38,263 nucleotides of DNA from Sphingomonas sp. (lineage in GTDB: Bacteria; Pseudomonadota; Alphaproteobacteria; Sphingomonadales; Sphingomonadaceae): the NCBI GenBank assembly GCA_025981625.1, contig JAICXF010000014.1, positions 1 to 38,263 on the forward strand. Direction: 5' to 3'. The notes beneath the pieces were generated by a model that was not told where the DNA came from, made no database searches, and saw only the letters and a program-made list of their open reading frames with translations. The stretch's first letter is position 1. Each line of letters begins with the position of its first letter. The position numbers were made by a program, and so were the translations under genes. Positions 27,278-35,123 of the stretch are shown one piece after another.

Positions 27278-27302
27278 GTGATCTACCTGTTCAGTTCATT
27301 CT

Positions 27303-27334
27303 CCCTCTCGCCATTGGGAGAGGGTTGGGTGGGG
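27303..27334 (+). repeat. REP-type hairpin with a G-rich tail
   Basis: CCCTCTC (27303-27309) pairs with GAGAGGG (27318-27324). The segment GGGAGAGGGTTGGGTGGGG (27316-27334) is a four-run G-quadruplex motif on the plus strand, i.e. on the template strand of the secE-nusG transcript. It is similar in layout to the copies flanking DUF559. Confidence 0.6.
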
Positions 27335-27348
27335 TGCGGAGTCCCGGG

Positions 27349-27546
27349 CTAACCGAGGAAGCTCAGCAGATATTTGACGGCGCTCGCGAACACCGCGTCG
27401 ACGCCGAAGAAGAAGAAGGCGAGCAGCAGGGTCATGATCATCACCATGATCGCGGTGGCGACGGTTTCCTTGCGGGTCGGCCAGTGGACCTTGCCGGTCT
27501 CGACGCGGACCTGACGGATGAATTGACCGGGGGAGGTTTTGGCCAC
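27349..27546 (-). CDS. secE: Preprotein translocase subunit SecE
   Basis: The 65-residue, single-span SecE of the SecYEG channel. It has SPGQFIRQVRVETGKVHWPT and RKETVATAIMV, followed by the membrane segment MIMTLLLAFFFFGVDAVF and a short tail. The conserved W-P-x-R/K motif is visible as WPTRKE. The start is GTG at 27546, preceded by AAGGTAT at about 11 nt, and the neighbouring repeat ends 27 nt upstream. It leads nusG on the same strand, separated by the palindrome. tRNA-Trp, usually co-oriented upstream in many bacteria, lies to the right on the opposite strand. Confidence 0.95.
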   Translation of the reverse strand: MAKTSPGQFIRQVRVETGKVHWPTRKETVATAIMVMIMTLLLAFFFFGVDAVFASAVKYLLSFLG

Positions 27547-27573
27547 TTGTTGCTATACCTTCACGAATGAGCC

Positions 27574-27596
27574 GTCACGCGCGTGAATCGCGTGAC
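27574..27596 (+). repeat. 23-nt palindrome, copy 3
   Basis: Arms CGTCACGCG (27573-27581) and CGCGTGACG (27589-27597), loop CGTGAAT. It starts 27 nt before the secE GTG, so it lies in the secE leader or promoter zone. The 27598-27810 space has further CG-rich inverted segments and no gene. Confidence 0.75.
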
Positions 27597-27769
27597 GTCG
27601 ATCCTTGCTGCGCAAGGTCGGCCGGCCTTCGGCGTCTCTCGCACAGCTCACTCCGCTTCGCTCGCTTTGCTGATGCTCGGCGCCTCGGCGGATAGAAAAG
27701 TGCCCCGCGAGGCCTGAGCGGCCGGCGGGGCTGACGGTCACTTAGCGCCGGTCGGGCCAGTCTTCAAGG

Positions 27770-27798
27770 TTGCGAAGCAGCATCGGCATGGCTAACCC
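27770..27798 (+). promoter_or_regulatory. Weak promoter candidate for tRNA-Trp
   Basis: TTGCGA (27770-27775), 17 nt, TAACCC (27793-27798), ending 12 nt before the tRNA. The -10 match is poor; position is the main argument. Confidence 0.25.
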
Positions 27799-27810
27799 GC
27801 GCGGCGGCCT

Positions 27811-27886
27811 AGGGGTATAGCTCAGTTGGTAGAGCATCGGTCTCCAAAACCGAGGGTCGTGGGTTCGAGTCCCTCTGCCCCTGCCA
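27811..27886 (+). tRNA. trnW: tRNA-Trp (CCA anticodon)
   Basis: 76 nt including an encoded CCA end. Acceptor arm AGGGGTA pairs with TGCCCCT, with discriminator G at 27883. The anticodon CCA is at 27844-27846 in the loop TCTCCAAAA. The D-arm (GCTC/GAGC) and T-arm (GTGGG...GTTCGAGTC) are complete. It is divergent from secE. No second copy of its 3' end was seen that would suggest an integration site. Confidence 0.97.
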
Positions 27887-27964
27887 CTCCGCTCGTCGCC
27901 GTCGCCTAACGGAACCCGCGCCCGTTCAGGGGATTTGCAGGAAGCCGATCCTAGCGGAGCCGAA

Positions 27965-28561
27965 ATGACCGACCGTACCGCCTTCGATACCGCCACCCGA
28001 ATCGCCGCGGGCGATGACGGAACGACTTACGACGGGGTCGCGATTGCGCTTCACTGGGCGACCGCGCTGCTGGTGCTGTTCCAGTTCGCCACCGCCTTCA
28101 CCTGGGACTGGTTCTCCCGCGACACCCGCGAGTCGATGCAGGGCCTGCACGTCTCGTCCGGGATCCTGCTGACGCTGGTCATCGTCGCCCGGGTGACCTG
28201 GCGGCTCATCCCCGGGCACCAGGTGTCGTCGCTGGGGATCGGCTGGGTGAAGCTCGCGTCGAAGAGCGTCCATTATCTGCTGTACGCCCTGCTGCTGACC
28301 CAGGCGATCCTCGGCTTCATCGTCGGCTGGTCGGCGGGACATCCGATCCACTTGTTCGGACTGGCGATCCCCGGGCCGATCGGCGCGCTTCCCCGCCCGG
28401 TCCGGCACGACATCCGCGAAGTGCATCAGTGGGTCGGATACAGCATCGTCATCATCGCCTGCGGCCATGCGCTGGCCGCGCTGTATCACCATTATGCGCT
28501 TCACGACCGGGTGCTCGGGCGCATGTTCCCGCGGGCGCGAAAGGCCGAAGCCGCAAGCTAG
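27965..28561 (+). CDS. Cytochrome b561-type membrane cytochrome
   Basis: A 198-residue four-helix membrane protein that would carry two b-type haems and pass electrons, typically from quinol to periplasmic superoxide or other acceptors in the bacterial CybB class. Haem-ligand histidines are visible in ALHWATALL, MQGLHVSSG, SVHYLLYALLL and VHQWVGYSIVIIACGHALAALYHH, each inside or at the end of a hydrophobic helix. GGAG before ATG 27965 supports this start over an in-frame ATG 30 nt upstream. Its stop shares the tetranucleotide CTAG with the stop of the opposing protease-like gene. Its position after tRNA-Trp does not reveal more about its role. Confidence 0.9.
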   Translation: MTDRTAFDTATRIAAGDDGTTYDGVAIALHWATALLVLFQFATAFTWDWFSRDTRESMQGLHVSSGILLTLVIVARVTWRLIPGHQVSSLGIGWVKLASKSVHYLLYALLLTQAILGFIVGWSAGHPIHLFGLAIPGPIGALPRPVRHDIREVHQWVGYSIVIIACGHALAALYHHYALHDRVLGRMFPRARKAEAAS

Positions 28562-29607
28562 GTTGCGGCGGGCACCTTGCGGATCGAGCGGCTGACCTCG
28601 ATCGTCAGCTGCTGGTCGTTGCGGACGATCCTAAGGGTCGCCGATGCGACCACTGCGTCGAGCGCGCGGCTGAGCTCCGAGGCGCTGGAAACCGGCTGGT
28701 CGTCGACCGCGATGACTACGTCGCCGGCGCGAAGTCCTCCTCTCGCGGCGGCCGAGCCCGGCTGGATCAGCGCCACGCCGGCGCCGCGGGCGCGTGGATC
28801 GCCGGTGCGGGCGGCGAGGTCGGGGGTGAAATCGATCGCTCGAAAGCCGAAGCTGGCGATCGGGCTGAGGTTGTCGCGGATCAGCTCGTCGACGATCACC
28901 GCGGCGATCGGGCCCGGGAGCAGGCTGCCGCCCCCGCCGCTGGTCGCCACGCCGAGCACCGTGCCGTCGGCGCCGAAGAACGGACTTCCAGGGGAGAGGG
29001 GCGGCGTTCCCGGCTGCATTCGGATATAGGTGCCCTGGGCGAGCGCATCGACGAGGAAATCGCTGCCGATCATCGACTCCTGCGCTGCACAGCCCGTGCC
29101 GCTGGTCTGAAGCGAGAATCCGAAGTCGCCGACGCGCGCGAAGGCCTGGTCCGAGATGGTCGCGGGGGTCAGCCCGGGGACATCGGCGTGGGCGAGGGCG
29201 AGTCCGGAGACGGGATCGGTGCGGACCTCGTCGATCGCCGCCTTGCGGCCGTCGCCAAAGGTCGCCTGGAGGCCCGAGGAGTTCGGCAGTGGGGCGGCGG
29301 CGACCAGCCATCCGTCCGCCGAAACCGCGAAAGCGGCGCCCTGGATCGCTCCCGGTGAGCCGTTACCTGAGTCGATCCGCGCGATTGCCGGGCACAGCCG
29401 GTCGATCGCCGGCGCAAGGCTCGGGAAGGTCGGTTGGCGGATGATCTGGACGATCGCTCGGCCCGGAGCACCCGGCGTTCGGCTGGGGGGCGCGAGGCCG
29501 CGGCCGACATAGCCCGCGCCAACCGCGGCCACGGCGACAATCGCGAGCCACAGGAGCGTGCCGCGTCCGGCCTGCCGGGGGGCGATGTTGGGATCGCGAT
29601 CACTCAC
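28558..29607 (-). CDS. HtrA-like protein with PDZ domain, catalytic residues apparently lost
   Basis: 349 residues with one N-terminal membrane anchor (LLWLAIVAVAAVGAGYVG, about 18-35), a trypsin-like domain (about 60-250) and a C-terminal PDZ domain (GAGVALIQPGSAAARGGLRAGDVVIAVDD). Alignment by eye with HtrA proteins puts the catalytic His at AAAPLP, the Asp at DPVSGLAL and the Ser at SPGSPFFGADG. In each, the expected residue (TNNHVV, DPxTDLA, GNSGGP) is not present. It starts with GTG at 29607, inside the ClC gene by 8 nt, so the two are coupled. A scaffold or regulatory subunit of the channel seems more likely than a protease (inference). Confidence 0.75.
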   Translation of the reverse strand: MSDRDPNIAPRQAGRGTLLWLAIVAVAAVGAGYVGRGLAPPSRTPGAPGRAIVQIIRQPTFPSLAPAIDRLCPAIARIDSGNGSPGAIQGAAFAVSADGWLVAAAPLPNSSGLQATFGDGRKAAIDEVRTDPVSGLALAHADVPGLTPATISDQAFARVGDFGFSLQTSGTGCAAQESMIGSDFLVDALAQGTYIRMQPGTPPLSPGSPFFGADGTVLGVATSGGGGSLLPGPIAAVIVDELIRDNLSPIASFGFRAIDFTPDLAARTGDPRARGAGVALIQPGSAAARGGLRAGDVVIAVDDQPVSSASELSRALDAVVASATLRIVRNDQQLTIEVSRSIRKVPAAT

Positions 29608-31348
29608 CGAACAGGTCCCGCTGCGCTTTTTCGACTTCCTCGGCGTAGCGGCGGCGAACGAAGCGTTCCGATAGCGTGCCCAGGACCGTTCCGTTGATGT
29701 CGATCACGGCGAGGTACGGCGCATCGCTCTGGTCGAACGCCAGCATCACGGACCGCACATCGTCCTCCGGCGAGAGGGTCGGATCCTCGGTACTCGTCAG
29801 CATCCCGATCTCGGCGTCGACATCCAGTTGCGGGTCGAAGGCTCTCGTCGTCTCGACGATGCCGAGGTAGCGGCCGGCAACGTCGGCCACCACGACACGG
29901 CCCGTCGAACCGAGCGGAAAGCGCCGTCTGAACTCGGCGACAGTGGCCGTGGGCGCGATCGTATCCGGGCTGCGTTGCATCATCCTGCCGGCCGTGAGAT
30001 TGCGGACCCAGCCGACGTCGCGGGCGCTGCGAATGTTCTCGCCGCGCGTGTGCAGCCGCCACGTGGAGAAGGAAAAGCCGAACGTCTCGCGAACCACGGT
30101 GCTGGCGCACAGACCGGCGACCAGCGCGACGCTGGTGAGAGCGAAATCGTGGGTGGTTTCGAGCACCAGCATCGACATGGTCATCGGCGCGCCGATGATG
30201 GCAACGCCCATCGCCGCCATGCCGATCAGCGCGGCGTCGCTGGGATCGATCGGCGGCAGCCCGGAGACGTGCGCCGCCGCGCCGCAGAACAGCTGGCCGA
30301 CGAGCGATCCGATGAACAGCGACGCGAAGAACAGGCCGCCGCGGAAGCCGAAGCCGAGCGAGATCGAAGAAGCGGCGATCTTGATGCACAGGACGACCAG
30401 CAGGAAGCGCACGGCGACTTCGGCGCCGAGATCGAGGTGCAACGCGCCGTGGCCGGCGGACAGCGCCTGCGGGGTCACCATCGCCAGCGGAATGACGAAA
30501 ATGCCGCCGATCGCCGGCCGGTACGCATCGGCGACGGGCAGGGAGCGGACCCGCGCCTCGATCCAGGTCACCGCCCGCATGATGCCGATCGCGACCCCGG
30601 CGCACAGAATGCCGAGGCCAGCATAGAGCAGATAGTCGATCGTCGTGATCGCCCGTGCGCCAGGCAGAGCGGTCAGGTATGCCTCGAAGCCGAGCAGCCG
30701 CACCAGCAGGACCGCGGAGATGCAGGCGGCGCCGACGGGCGCGATCGCCGCCGGCGTATAGGCCCCCAGCACAATTTCGAACGCGTAGAAGGCGCCGGCC
30801 AGCGGAGCGCTGAACGCAGCACCGATCGCGGCGCCCGCGCCGGCACCGACCAGTGTCCGGAGATCCGCGCGCCTGAGCTTCAGCCAGTCGCCGACGATCG
30901 AGGCAATTCCGCCCCCTGCCTGACCGTAGGCGGCCTCTAGCCCGACGGACGCGCCGACACCGTTGGACAGGATCGTCTGGACGCACACCAGCGCGGTGTC
31001 GCGCCACGGGATCATGCCTCCGTGAAGTGCATTCGCCTCGACGATGTCGACCGGCTTGCGCCACCGCCGGATGGCGGCTCGACTGCCGAGCCCAAGCAGC
31101 AGGCCGCCGATCGGGAGCGCGAGAAGGCGTCCGGGCGAAATGACGCTGGTTGCGCTGAGGCTGCTGGTGCCGATGCCGTAAACCAGCGACTGCAATCCGT
31201 GCGCCAGCCGATGGATCAGGACGGTGACGAGACCGGCTGCGAGCCCGACGCCGACCGCGAGGCCGATCACCGCCGCTTCGCTCGACCGGAAGATCGAACG
31301 AACCGAGGTCACGGATCGGCTGTAATAATGAGCGGCAACCGAGGGCAT
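29600..31348 (-). CDS. ClC-family chloride channel/antiporter with CBS domains
   Basis: 582 residues: the ClC membrane domain (about 25-440) with many helices and a C-terminal CBS pair (LTAGRMMQRSPDTIAPTATV and EDPTLSPEDDVRSVMLAFD). The filter regions are recognisable but variant: GASVGLEAAYGQ stands where GREGP is usual, keeping only Gly and the gating Glu, and GGLFFASLFIG replaces GxFAP. This points to an eccentric ClC subgroup and not the canonical H+/Cl- antiporter. No strong Shine-Dalgarno precedes the ATG. It is coupled to the HtrA-like gene and lies 84 nt after priA on the same strand. Transport of another anion cannot be excluded. Confidence 0.88.
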   Translation of the reverse strand: MPSVAAHYYSRSVTSVRSIFRSSEAAVIGLAVGVGLAAGLVTVLIHRLAHGLQSLVYGIGTSSLSATSVISPGRLLALPIGGLLLGLGSRAAIRRWRKPVDIVEANALHGGMIPWRDTALVCVQTILSNGVGASVGLEAAYGQAGGGIASIVGDWLKLRRADLRTLVGAGAGAAIGAAFSAPLAGAFYAFEIVLGAYTPAAIAPVGAACISAVLLVRLLGFEAYLTALPGARAITTIDYLLYAGLGILCAGVAIGIMRAVTWIEARVRSLPVADAYRPAIGGIFVIPLAMVTPQALSAGHGALHLDLGAEVAVRFLLVVLCIKIAASSISLGFGFRGGLFFASLFIGSLVGQLFCGAAAHVSGLPPIDPSDAALIGMAAMGVAIIGAPMTMSMLVLETTHDFALTSVALVAGLCASTVVRETFGFSFSTWRLHTRGENIRSARDVGWVRNLTAGRMMQRSPDTIAPTATVAEFRRRFPLGSTGRVVVADVAGRYLGIVETTRAFDPQLDVDAEIGMLTSTEDPTLSPEDDVRSVMLAFDQSDAPYLAVIDINGTVLGTLSERFVRRRYAEEVEKAQRDLFGE

Positions 31349-31432
31349 CGGTGCGATTTGGCCTCAACACTGACGAACGGGGATGCTCGAGCGCCTATCA
31401 GCTTGGGCGGCGTGCGGCCACCCGGCAATCGC

Positions 31433-33601
31433 CTAGAGAAAGCTGTAGGGATCGACGTCGACGCTCACCCGAACCTTCGGGCTCCAGTCGATCGCCGCGA
31501 GCCAGTCGCGGATCACGTCCTGCACGTCGAGGCTTCGCCGGGCGTGAACCAGCAGACGCTGGCGGTGGCGGCCGCGAAGCATCGCCAGCGGGGCGGGGGC
31601 GGGGCCGAACACGGCCATTCCGTCGACCTCCGGCGCGGCCTGTCCGATCCGCCGGGCGACACCCTCCGCCTGCGAAGCGTCTTCGGCTGAAATCACGATG
31701 GCCGCGAGCCGGCCGAACGGCGGCATGGCGGCTTCGCGGCGGGCCTCCGTCTCGGCGGCGTAGAAGCCGGCGGTATCGCCTTTGACCAGCGCCGCGATGA
31801 CCGGTGCGTTCGGATCATGGGTCTGGACGAACACCCGGCCCGGCTTGTCGCCGCGCCCTGCGCGACCGGCGACCTGCTGGATCTGCTGGAAGCTGCGCTC
31901 CGCGGCACGCAGGTCGCCGCCAGAGAGGCCGAGGTCGGCATCGACCACGCCGACCAGCGTCAGGTTTGGAAAGTGATAGCCCTTGGTCACCAGCTGGGTG
32001 CCGATGACGATGTCGATCGCGCCCGCTTCCATCGCGCCGACGAACTCGGCCGCGCGGAGCGGGGACCAGATGGTGTCCGACGTGACCACCGCCGTCCGCG
32101 CATCGGGAAACAGCTCGGCGACCTCATCGGCGATCCGTTCGACGCCCGGCCCGCACGCGACCAGGCTGTCTTCCTCGCCGCATTCCGGGCAAGCCTTGGG
32201 CGGCGGCATGACATGGCCGCAATGGTGGCAGGCGAGACGGTGCATCAGCCGGTGCTCGACCATCCACGCGGTGCAATTGGGGCACTGGAACCGGTGGCCG
32301 CAATGGCGGCACAGGGTGAGGGGGGCGAAGCCGCGGCGGTTGAGGAACAGCAGTGACTGCTCGCCGCGCTCGAGATTGGCCTCGATCTCCGCAACCAGCG
32401 CAGGCGCGAGCCAGTGGGCCCGTGGGGGCGGGTCCTGCGTCAGGTCGATGGCGGCGATATCCGGCATCGACGCACCCGCGAAGCGTTCCGGGAGAGCGAC
32501 TTCGCGATAGCGGCCGATCTCGACCATGTGCCTGCTCTCGATCGCCGGGGTCGCCGAGGAGAGGATGACCGGGATATCCTCGAACTTGGCGCGCATGACC
32601 GCGGTGTCGCGCGCGTGGTACTGGACTCCCTCCTCCTGCTTGAATGTGGGTTCGTGCGCCTCATCGACCACGATGAGGCCCAGTTTCGCATACGGCAGGA
32701 ACAGCGCCGAGCGCGCGCCGACGGTGACGGCTGCTTCGCCGCTGGCGATGCCGCGCCAGGCGCGCCGCCGCTGCGACGAGCGCAGGTCCGAGTGCCAGGC
32801 GACCGGAGCGCAGCCGAAGCGCGCTTCAAAGCGCTTCAGGAATGGCTCGGTGAGCGCGATTTCGGGGAGCAGCACGAGCGCCTGCTTTCCCTGGCGGAGG
32901 CACTCGGCGATGGCTTCGAAATAAACTTCGGTCTTGCCGGAGCCCGTCACGCCGTCAAGAACCATGGGATCAAAGCCCTGGCCTATCGCCGAAGCGAGGC
33001 TCGCGGCGGCGTCGACTTGATCGGCGTTGAGTGCCGGCGGCGCAAAATCCGCATGGGGGCGGGCGAGGGGACGGTCGGCATCCACGGCGACGGCCTCGAA
33101 TGCTCCGGCATTGACCAGGCCGCGCAACACGCTGTCGCTCACGCCGGCATGGTCGGCAAGCTCGCGGACCGTGCCCTGCCGTCCTTCGAGGGCGGCGAGC
33201 GCTTTCGCGCGCTGCGGCGTCAGGCGATCGGGCGCGATGCCGGTCGGGCGATATTCGGTCAGCTGCCGCGGCCCGTCCAACGCGGCCGACGAGGGCAGGA
33301 CCATGCGGAGGACGGACGCGAGGGGGCTAAGGTAATAATCGGCGGTCCACTCGCACAGCCGCCGCAGCGGCGCGGCGATCGGCGGGACGGGAAGAACCGA
33401 CGCCAGCGGGCGAAGCCGGTTGTCCCCGACCTCCTCTGTCGGGAGGCGCTCCGGCTCCCACACCACGCCGAGCAACTGCCGCGGCCCAAGCGGCGCGACG
33501 ACGATCGAGCCGGGCTCGACATGCATGCCGTCGGGCACGCGATAGTCGAGCGGGCCCAGCGCGGTATTCAGCGTCACGACACGGGCGCGGGAAATGCTCA
33601 T
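31433..33601 (-). CDS. priA: Primosomal protein N' (replication restart helicase)
   Basis: 722 residues of a 3'-to-5' DNA helicase that loads the replisome at stalled forks. It has an N-terminal fork-binding domain (ALGPLDYRVPDG), Walker A GVTGSGKTEVY, Walker B/DEAH VVDEAHEP, and motif III SSATPAIES. Zinc-binding Cys pairs follow (CRHCGHRFQCPNC, CHHCGH, CPECGEE), then the helicase C-terminal motifs VIGTQLVTKGYHFPN and QQVAGRAGRG. The start is taken as ATG 33601 (MSISRARVVTL). A longer frame would translate a repeat-bearing leader. No strong Shine-Dalgarno is visible. A 19-nt repeat shared with 23338-23356 lies 8 nt upstream. Confidence 0.97.
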   Translation of the reverse strand: MSISRARVVTLNTALGPLDYRVPDGMHVEPGSIVVAPLGPRQLLGVVWEPERLPTEEVGDNRLRPLASVLPVPPIAAPLRRLCEWTADYYLSPLASVLRMVLPSSAALDGPRQLTEYRPTGIAPDRLTPQRAKALAALEGRQGTVRELADHAGVSDSVLRGLVNAGAFEAVAVDADRPLARPHADFAPPALNADQVDAAASLASAIGQGFDPMVLDGVTGSGKTEVYFEAIAECLRQGKQALVLLPEIALTEPFLKRFEARFGCAPVAWHSDLRSSQRRRAWRGIASGEAAVTVGARSALFLPYAKLGLIVVDEAHEPTFKQEEGVQYHARDTAVMRAKFEDIPVILSSATPAIESRHMVEIGRYREVALPERFAGASMPDIAAIDLTQDPPPRAHWLAPALVAEIEANLERGEQSLLFLNRRGFAPLTLCRHCGHRFQCPNCTAWMVEHRLMHRLACHHCGHVMPPPKACPECGEEDSLVACGPGVERIADEVAELFPDARTAVVTSDTIWSPLRAAEFVGAMEAGAIDIVIGTQLVTKGYHFPNLTLVGVVDADLGLSGGDLRAAERSFQQIQQVAGRAGRGDKPGRVFVQTHDPNAPVIAALVKGDTAGFYAAETEARREAAMPPFGRLAAIVISAEDASQAEGVARRIGQAAPEVDGMAVFGPAPAPLAMLRGRHRQRLLVHARRSLDVQDVIRDWLAAIDWSPKVRVSVDVDPYSFL

Positions 33602-33608
33602 GCGCTGC

Positions 33609-33627
33609 GAAACGCAGCAAACGCAGC
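33609..33627 (+). repeat. 19-nt direct repeat, copy 2
   Basis: Identical to 23338-23356. It lies just before the priA start, so it may be in the priA leader. The neighbouring tract is rich in alternating C and G. Confidence 0.6.
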
Positions 33628-33768
33628 AAGCATACGCGTGCGCACGCGGGTTTCCGCCCGACGGCGTCTGCGCAAGTGCAGAGTCTCGGATGGGCAGCTG
33701 CTGGTCACCGGTCGCGCTTAAGCACAACCGGGCTGCTGAAGGACAGTGCGCCTACACGACCTTGACGC

Positions 33769-34179
33769 TCATCGGCTCAATCGCGGTCGTCTCTTTCTCC
33801 CCTCCCTGGAAGGGAGGGGCTGGGGGTGGGTGCCGCCGAGGCACTCGGCGGCTCGGTTCACGATGGCATCGAACACGCCATCCGGGTTGTCATCCAGTTC
33901 GCTGTTCCAGACCCGCAAAACCGTCCAACCTTCCCGGGCGAGAAACGCGTCGCGCTGCTGGTCCCGCTCGGATTCGGCATGCTGGCTGCCGTCAAGTTCA
34001 ACGACGAGTTTCGCCTGCCGGCACGCGAAATCGGCGAAGTACGGTCCGATCGGAAGCTGACGCGTAAACTTTGGCCGAAGGCGGGAAATCATGCCCCACA
34101 GCTTGCGTTCGTGCCGCGTCGCGCTGGTGCGCAATGCTCGTGCACGCTCTGTGGTATCGAACGGGACACGGCGGCTCAT
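33769..34179 (-). CDS. DUF559 family endonuclease-like protein
   Basis: 136 residues of the Vsr-like DUF559 family: RHERKLWGMISRLRPKFTRQLPIGPYFADFAC at the start, then KLVVELDGSQHAESERDQQRDAFLAREGW, VLRVWNSELDDN (given here in pieces). The fold has the D/E-x-D-x-x-x-H arrangement (ELDGSQH) and the R-x-W strand of very-short-patch-repair nucleases. ATG 34179 follows the REP-derived tract; longer frames are shadows. The last 20 residues (THPQPLPSREG...) are encoded by the inverted repeat copy at 33797-33832. A second copy lies 33 nt upstream of the start. It therefore has the structure of a small cassette between priA and purC. Confidence 0.85.
   Translation of the reverse strand: MSRRVPFDTTERARALRTSATRHERKLWGMISRLRPKFTRQLPIGPYFADFACRQAKLVVELDGSQHAESERDQQRDAFLAREGWTVLRVWNSELDDNPDGVFDAIVNRAAECLGGTHPQPLPSREGRKRRPRLSR
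33797..33832 (+). repeat. 36-nt inverted repeat, copy 1
   Basis: A hairpin (CCCCTCCCT/AGGGAGGGG with a GGA loop) followed by a G-rich tail. It contains GGGAGGGGCTGGGGGTGGG (33812-33830), a four-run G-quadruplex motif. It forms the 3' end of the DUF559 reading frame. Copy 2 at 34212-34247 is the reverse complement with 34 of 36 positions identical. Confidence 0.85.
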
Positions 34180-34211
34180 GGCTCGAGCGTAAGGCAAGCG
34201 CGCGCTTCGCG

Positions 34212-34247
34212 CACCCACCCCCGACCCCTCCCTTCCAGGGAGGGGAG
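34212..34247 (-). repeat. 36-nt inverted repeat, copy 2
   Basis: Reverse complement of 33797-33832 with two differences (positions 24-25 of the unit). It lies 32 nt upstream of the DUF559 start and 6 nt before the purC stop. The two copies enclose the DUF559 gene. Confidence 0.85.
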
Positions 34248-34253
34248 TAGAGT

Positions 34254-35033
34254 CTACTTGCCCCGCTTCTTGCGGTGGCTGTCGAGGTCGAGGACCGCCG
34301 ATTCTTCCTCGGGCTGCAGCAACCCTAGGCGCCGCGCGACCTCCTGATACGCCTCCTCGACTCCGCCGAGGTCCTGGCGGAAGCGGTCCTTGTCGAGCTT
34401 GTGGTTGGTCTTGATGTCCCACAGCCGGCAGCCGTCGGGGCTGATCTCATCGGCGAGGATCACCCGCGCATAATCGCCTTCATAGACTCGCCCGAACTCG
34501 AGCTTGAAGTCGATCAGCCGGATGCCGATCGCCGCGAACATGCCGGACAGGAAATCGTTCACCCGGATCGCCATGTCGGCGATGTCGTTCATCTCGTCCT
34601 GCGTCGCCCAGCCGAAGCAGGCGATATGCTCGTCGGCGATCATCGGATCGCCGAGCGCGTCGTCCTTGTAATAATATTCGATGATCGTGCGGGGCAGCTG
34701 CGTGCCTTCCTCGATCCCCAGCCGCTTCGACAGCGAACCCGCGGCGACGTTGCGGATCACGACTTCGATCGGGATGATCTCGACCTGCCGGATCAGCTGT
34801 TCGCGCATGTTGAGGCGGCGGATGAAATGCGTCGGGACGCCGATCGCGCCGAGCGCGGTGAAGACATGCTCGCTGATGCGGTTGTTGATCACGCCCTTGC
34901 CGCTGATCGTGCCCCGTTTCTGGGCGTTGAACGCGGTCGCGTCGTCTTTGAAATACTGGATGAGCGTGCCCGGCTCCGGACCCTCGTAGAGGATCTTGGC
35001 CTTGCCCTCATAAATCTGGCGGCGGCGAGCCAC
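34254..35033 (-). CDS. purC: Phosphoribosylaminoimidazole-succinocarboxamide synthase
   Basis: Catalyses step 8 of purine synthesis, joining CAIR and aspartate with ATP to give SAICAR. 259 residues: [20 protein letters not shown] at the start, [50 protein letters not shown] and [15 protein letters not shown]. Two GTG codons are possible starts: 35033 gives [11 protein letters not shown], the usual beginning, with GGAG 11 nt upstream; 35045 would add four residues. The first is preferred on similarity. Its 3' end lies 6 nt from the inverted repeat copy 2. Downstream genes on this strand are not part of a purine operon. Confidence 0.96.
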   Translation of the reverse strand: MARRRQIYEGKAKILYEGPEPGTLIQYFKDDATAFNAQKRGTISGKGVINNRISEHVFTALGAIGVPTHFIRRLNMREQLIRQVEIIPIEVVIRNVAAGSLSKRLGIEEGTQLPRTIIEYYYKDDALGDPMIADEHIACFGWATQDEMNDIADMAIRVNDFLSGMFAAIGIRLIDFKLEFGRVYEGDYARVILADEISPDGCRLWDIKTNHKLDKDRFRQDLGGVEEAYQEVARRLGLLQPEEESAVLDLDSHRKKRGK

Positions 35034-35084
35034 GGTTCGCGTCACTCCAAGTCAAAGTCCGGAAGGAGCGCGCGCTATAAGCGA

Positions 35085-35113
35085 GGAGGGCGGCGCGTGC
35101 TAGTCCGCCCTCC
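35085..35113. other. Hairpin between purC and a small gene
   Basis: 9-bp stem (35085-35093 with 35105-35113), 11-nt loop, 10 nt after the stop of the 58-residue gene. No T-tract in either direction, so termination is uncertain; it also overlaps where the purC promoter should lie. Confidence 0.35.
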
Positions 35114-35123
35114 CTCGGGGAAG

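Noticed and set aside
27811..27886. tRNA-Trp as an attachment site for the restriction-like island
   Set aside because: I see no repeat of the tRNA 3' end at the island edges and no integrase gene; the palindromes give a better boundary signal.
29604..31370. A second long minus-strand frame over the ClC gene (588 codons)
   Set aside because: Arg-rich and without membrane character; the ClC frame has the helices and CBS domains.
33752..33771. Short tail reading MSVKVV before a stop, which might be the remnant of a gene cut by the DUF559 cassette
   Set aside because: Only six codons beyond a repeat-derived stretch; no upstream coding sequence in this frame. Chance is the simpler explanation.
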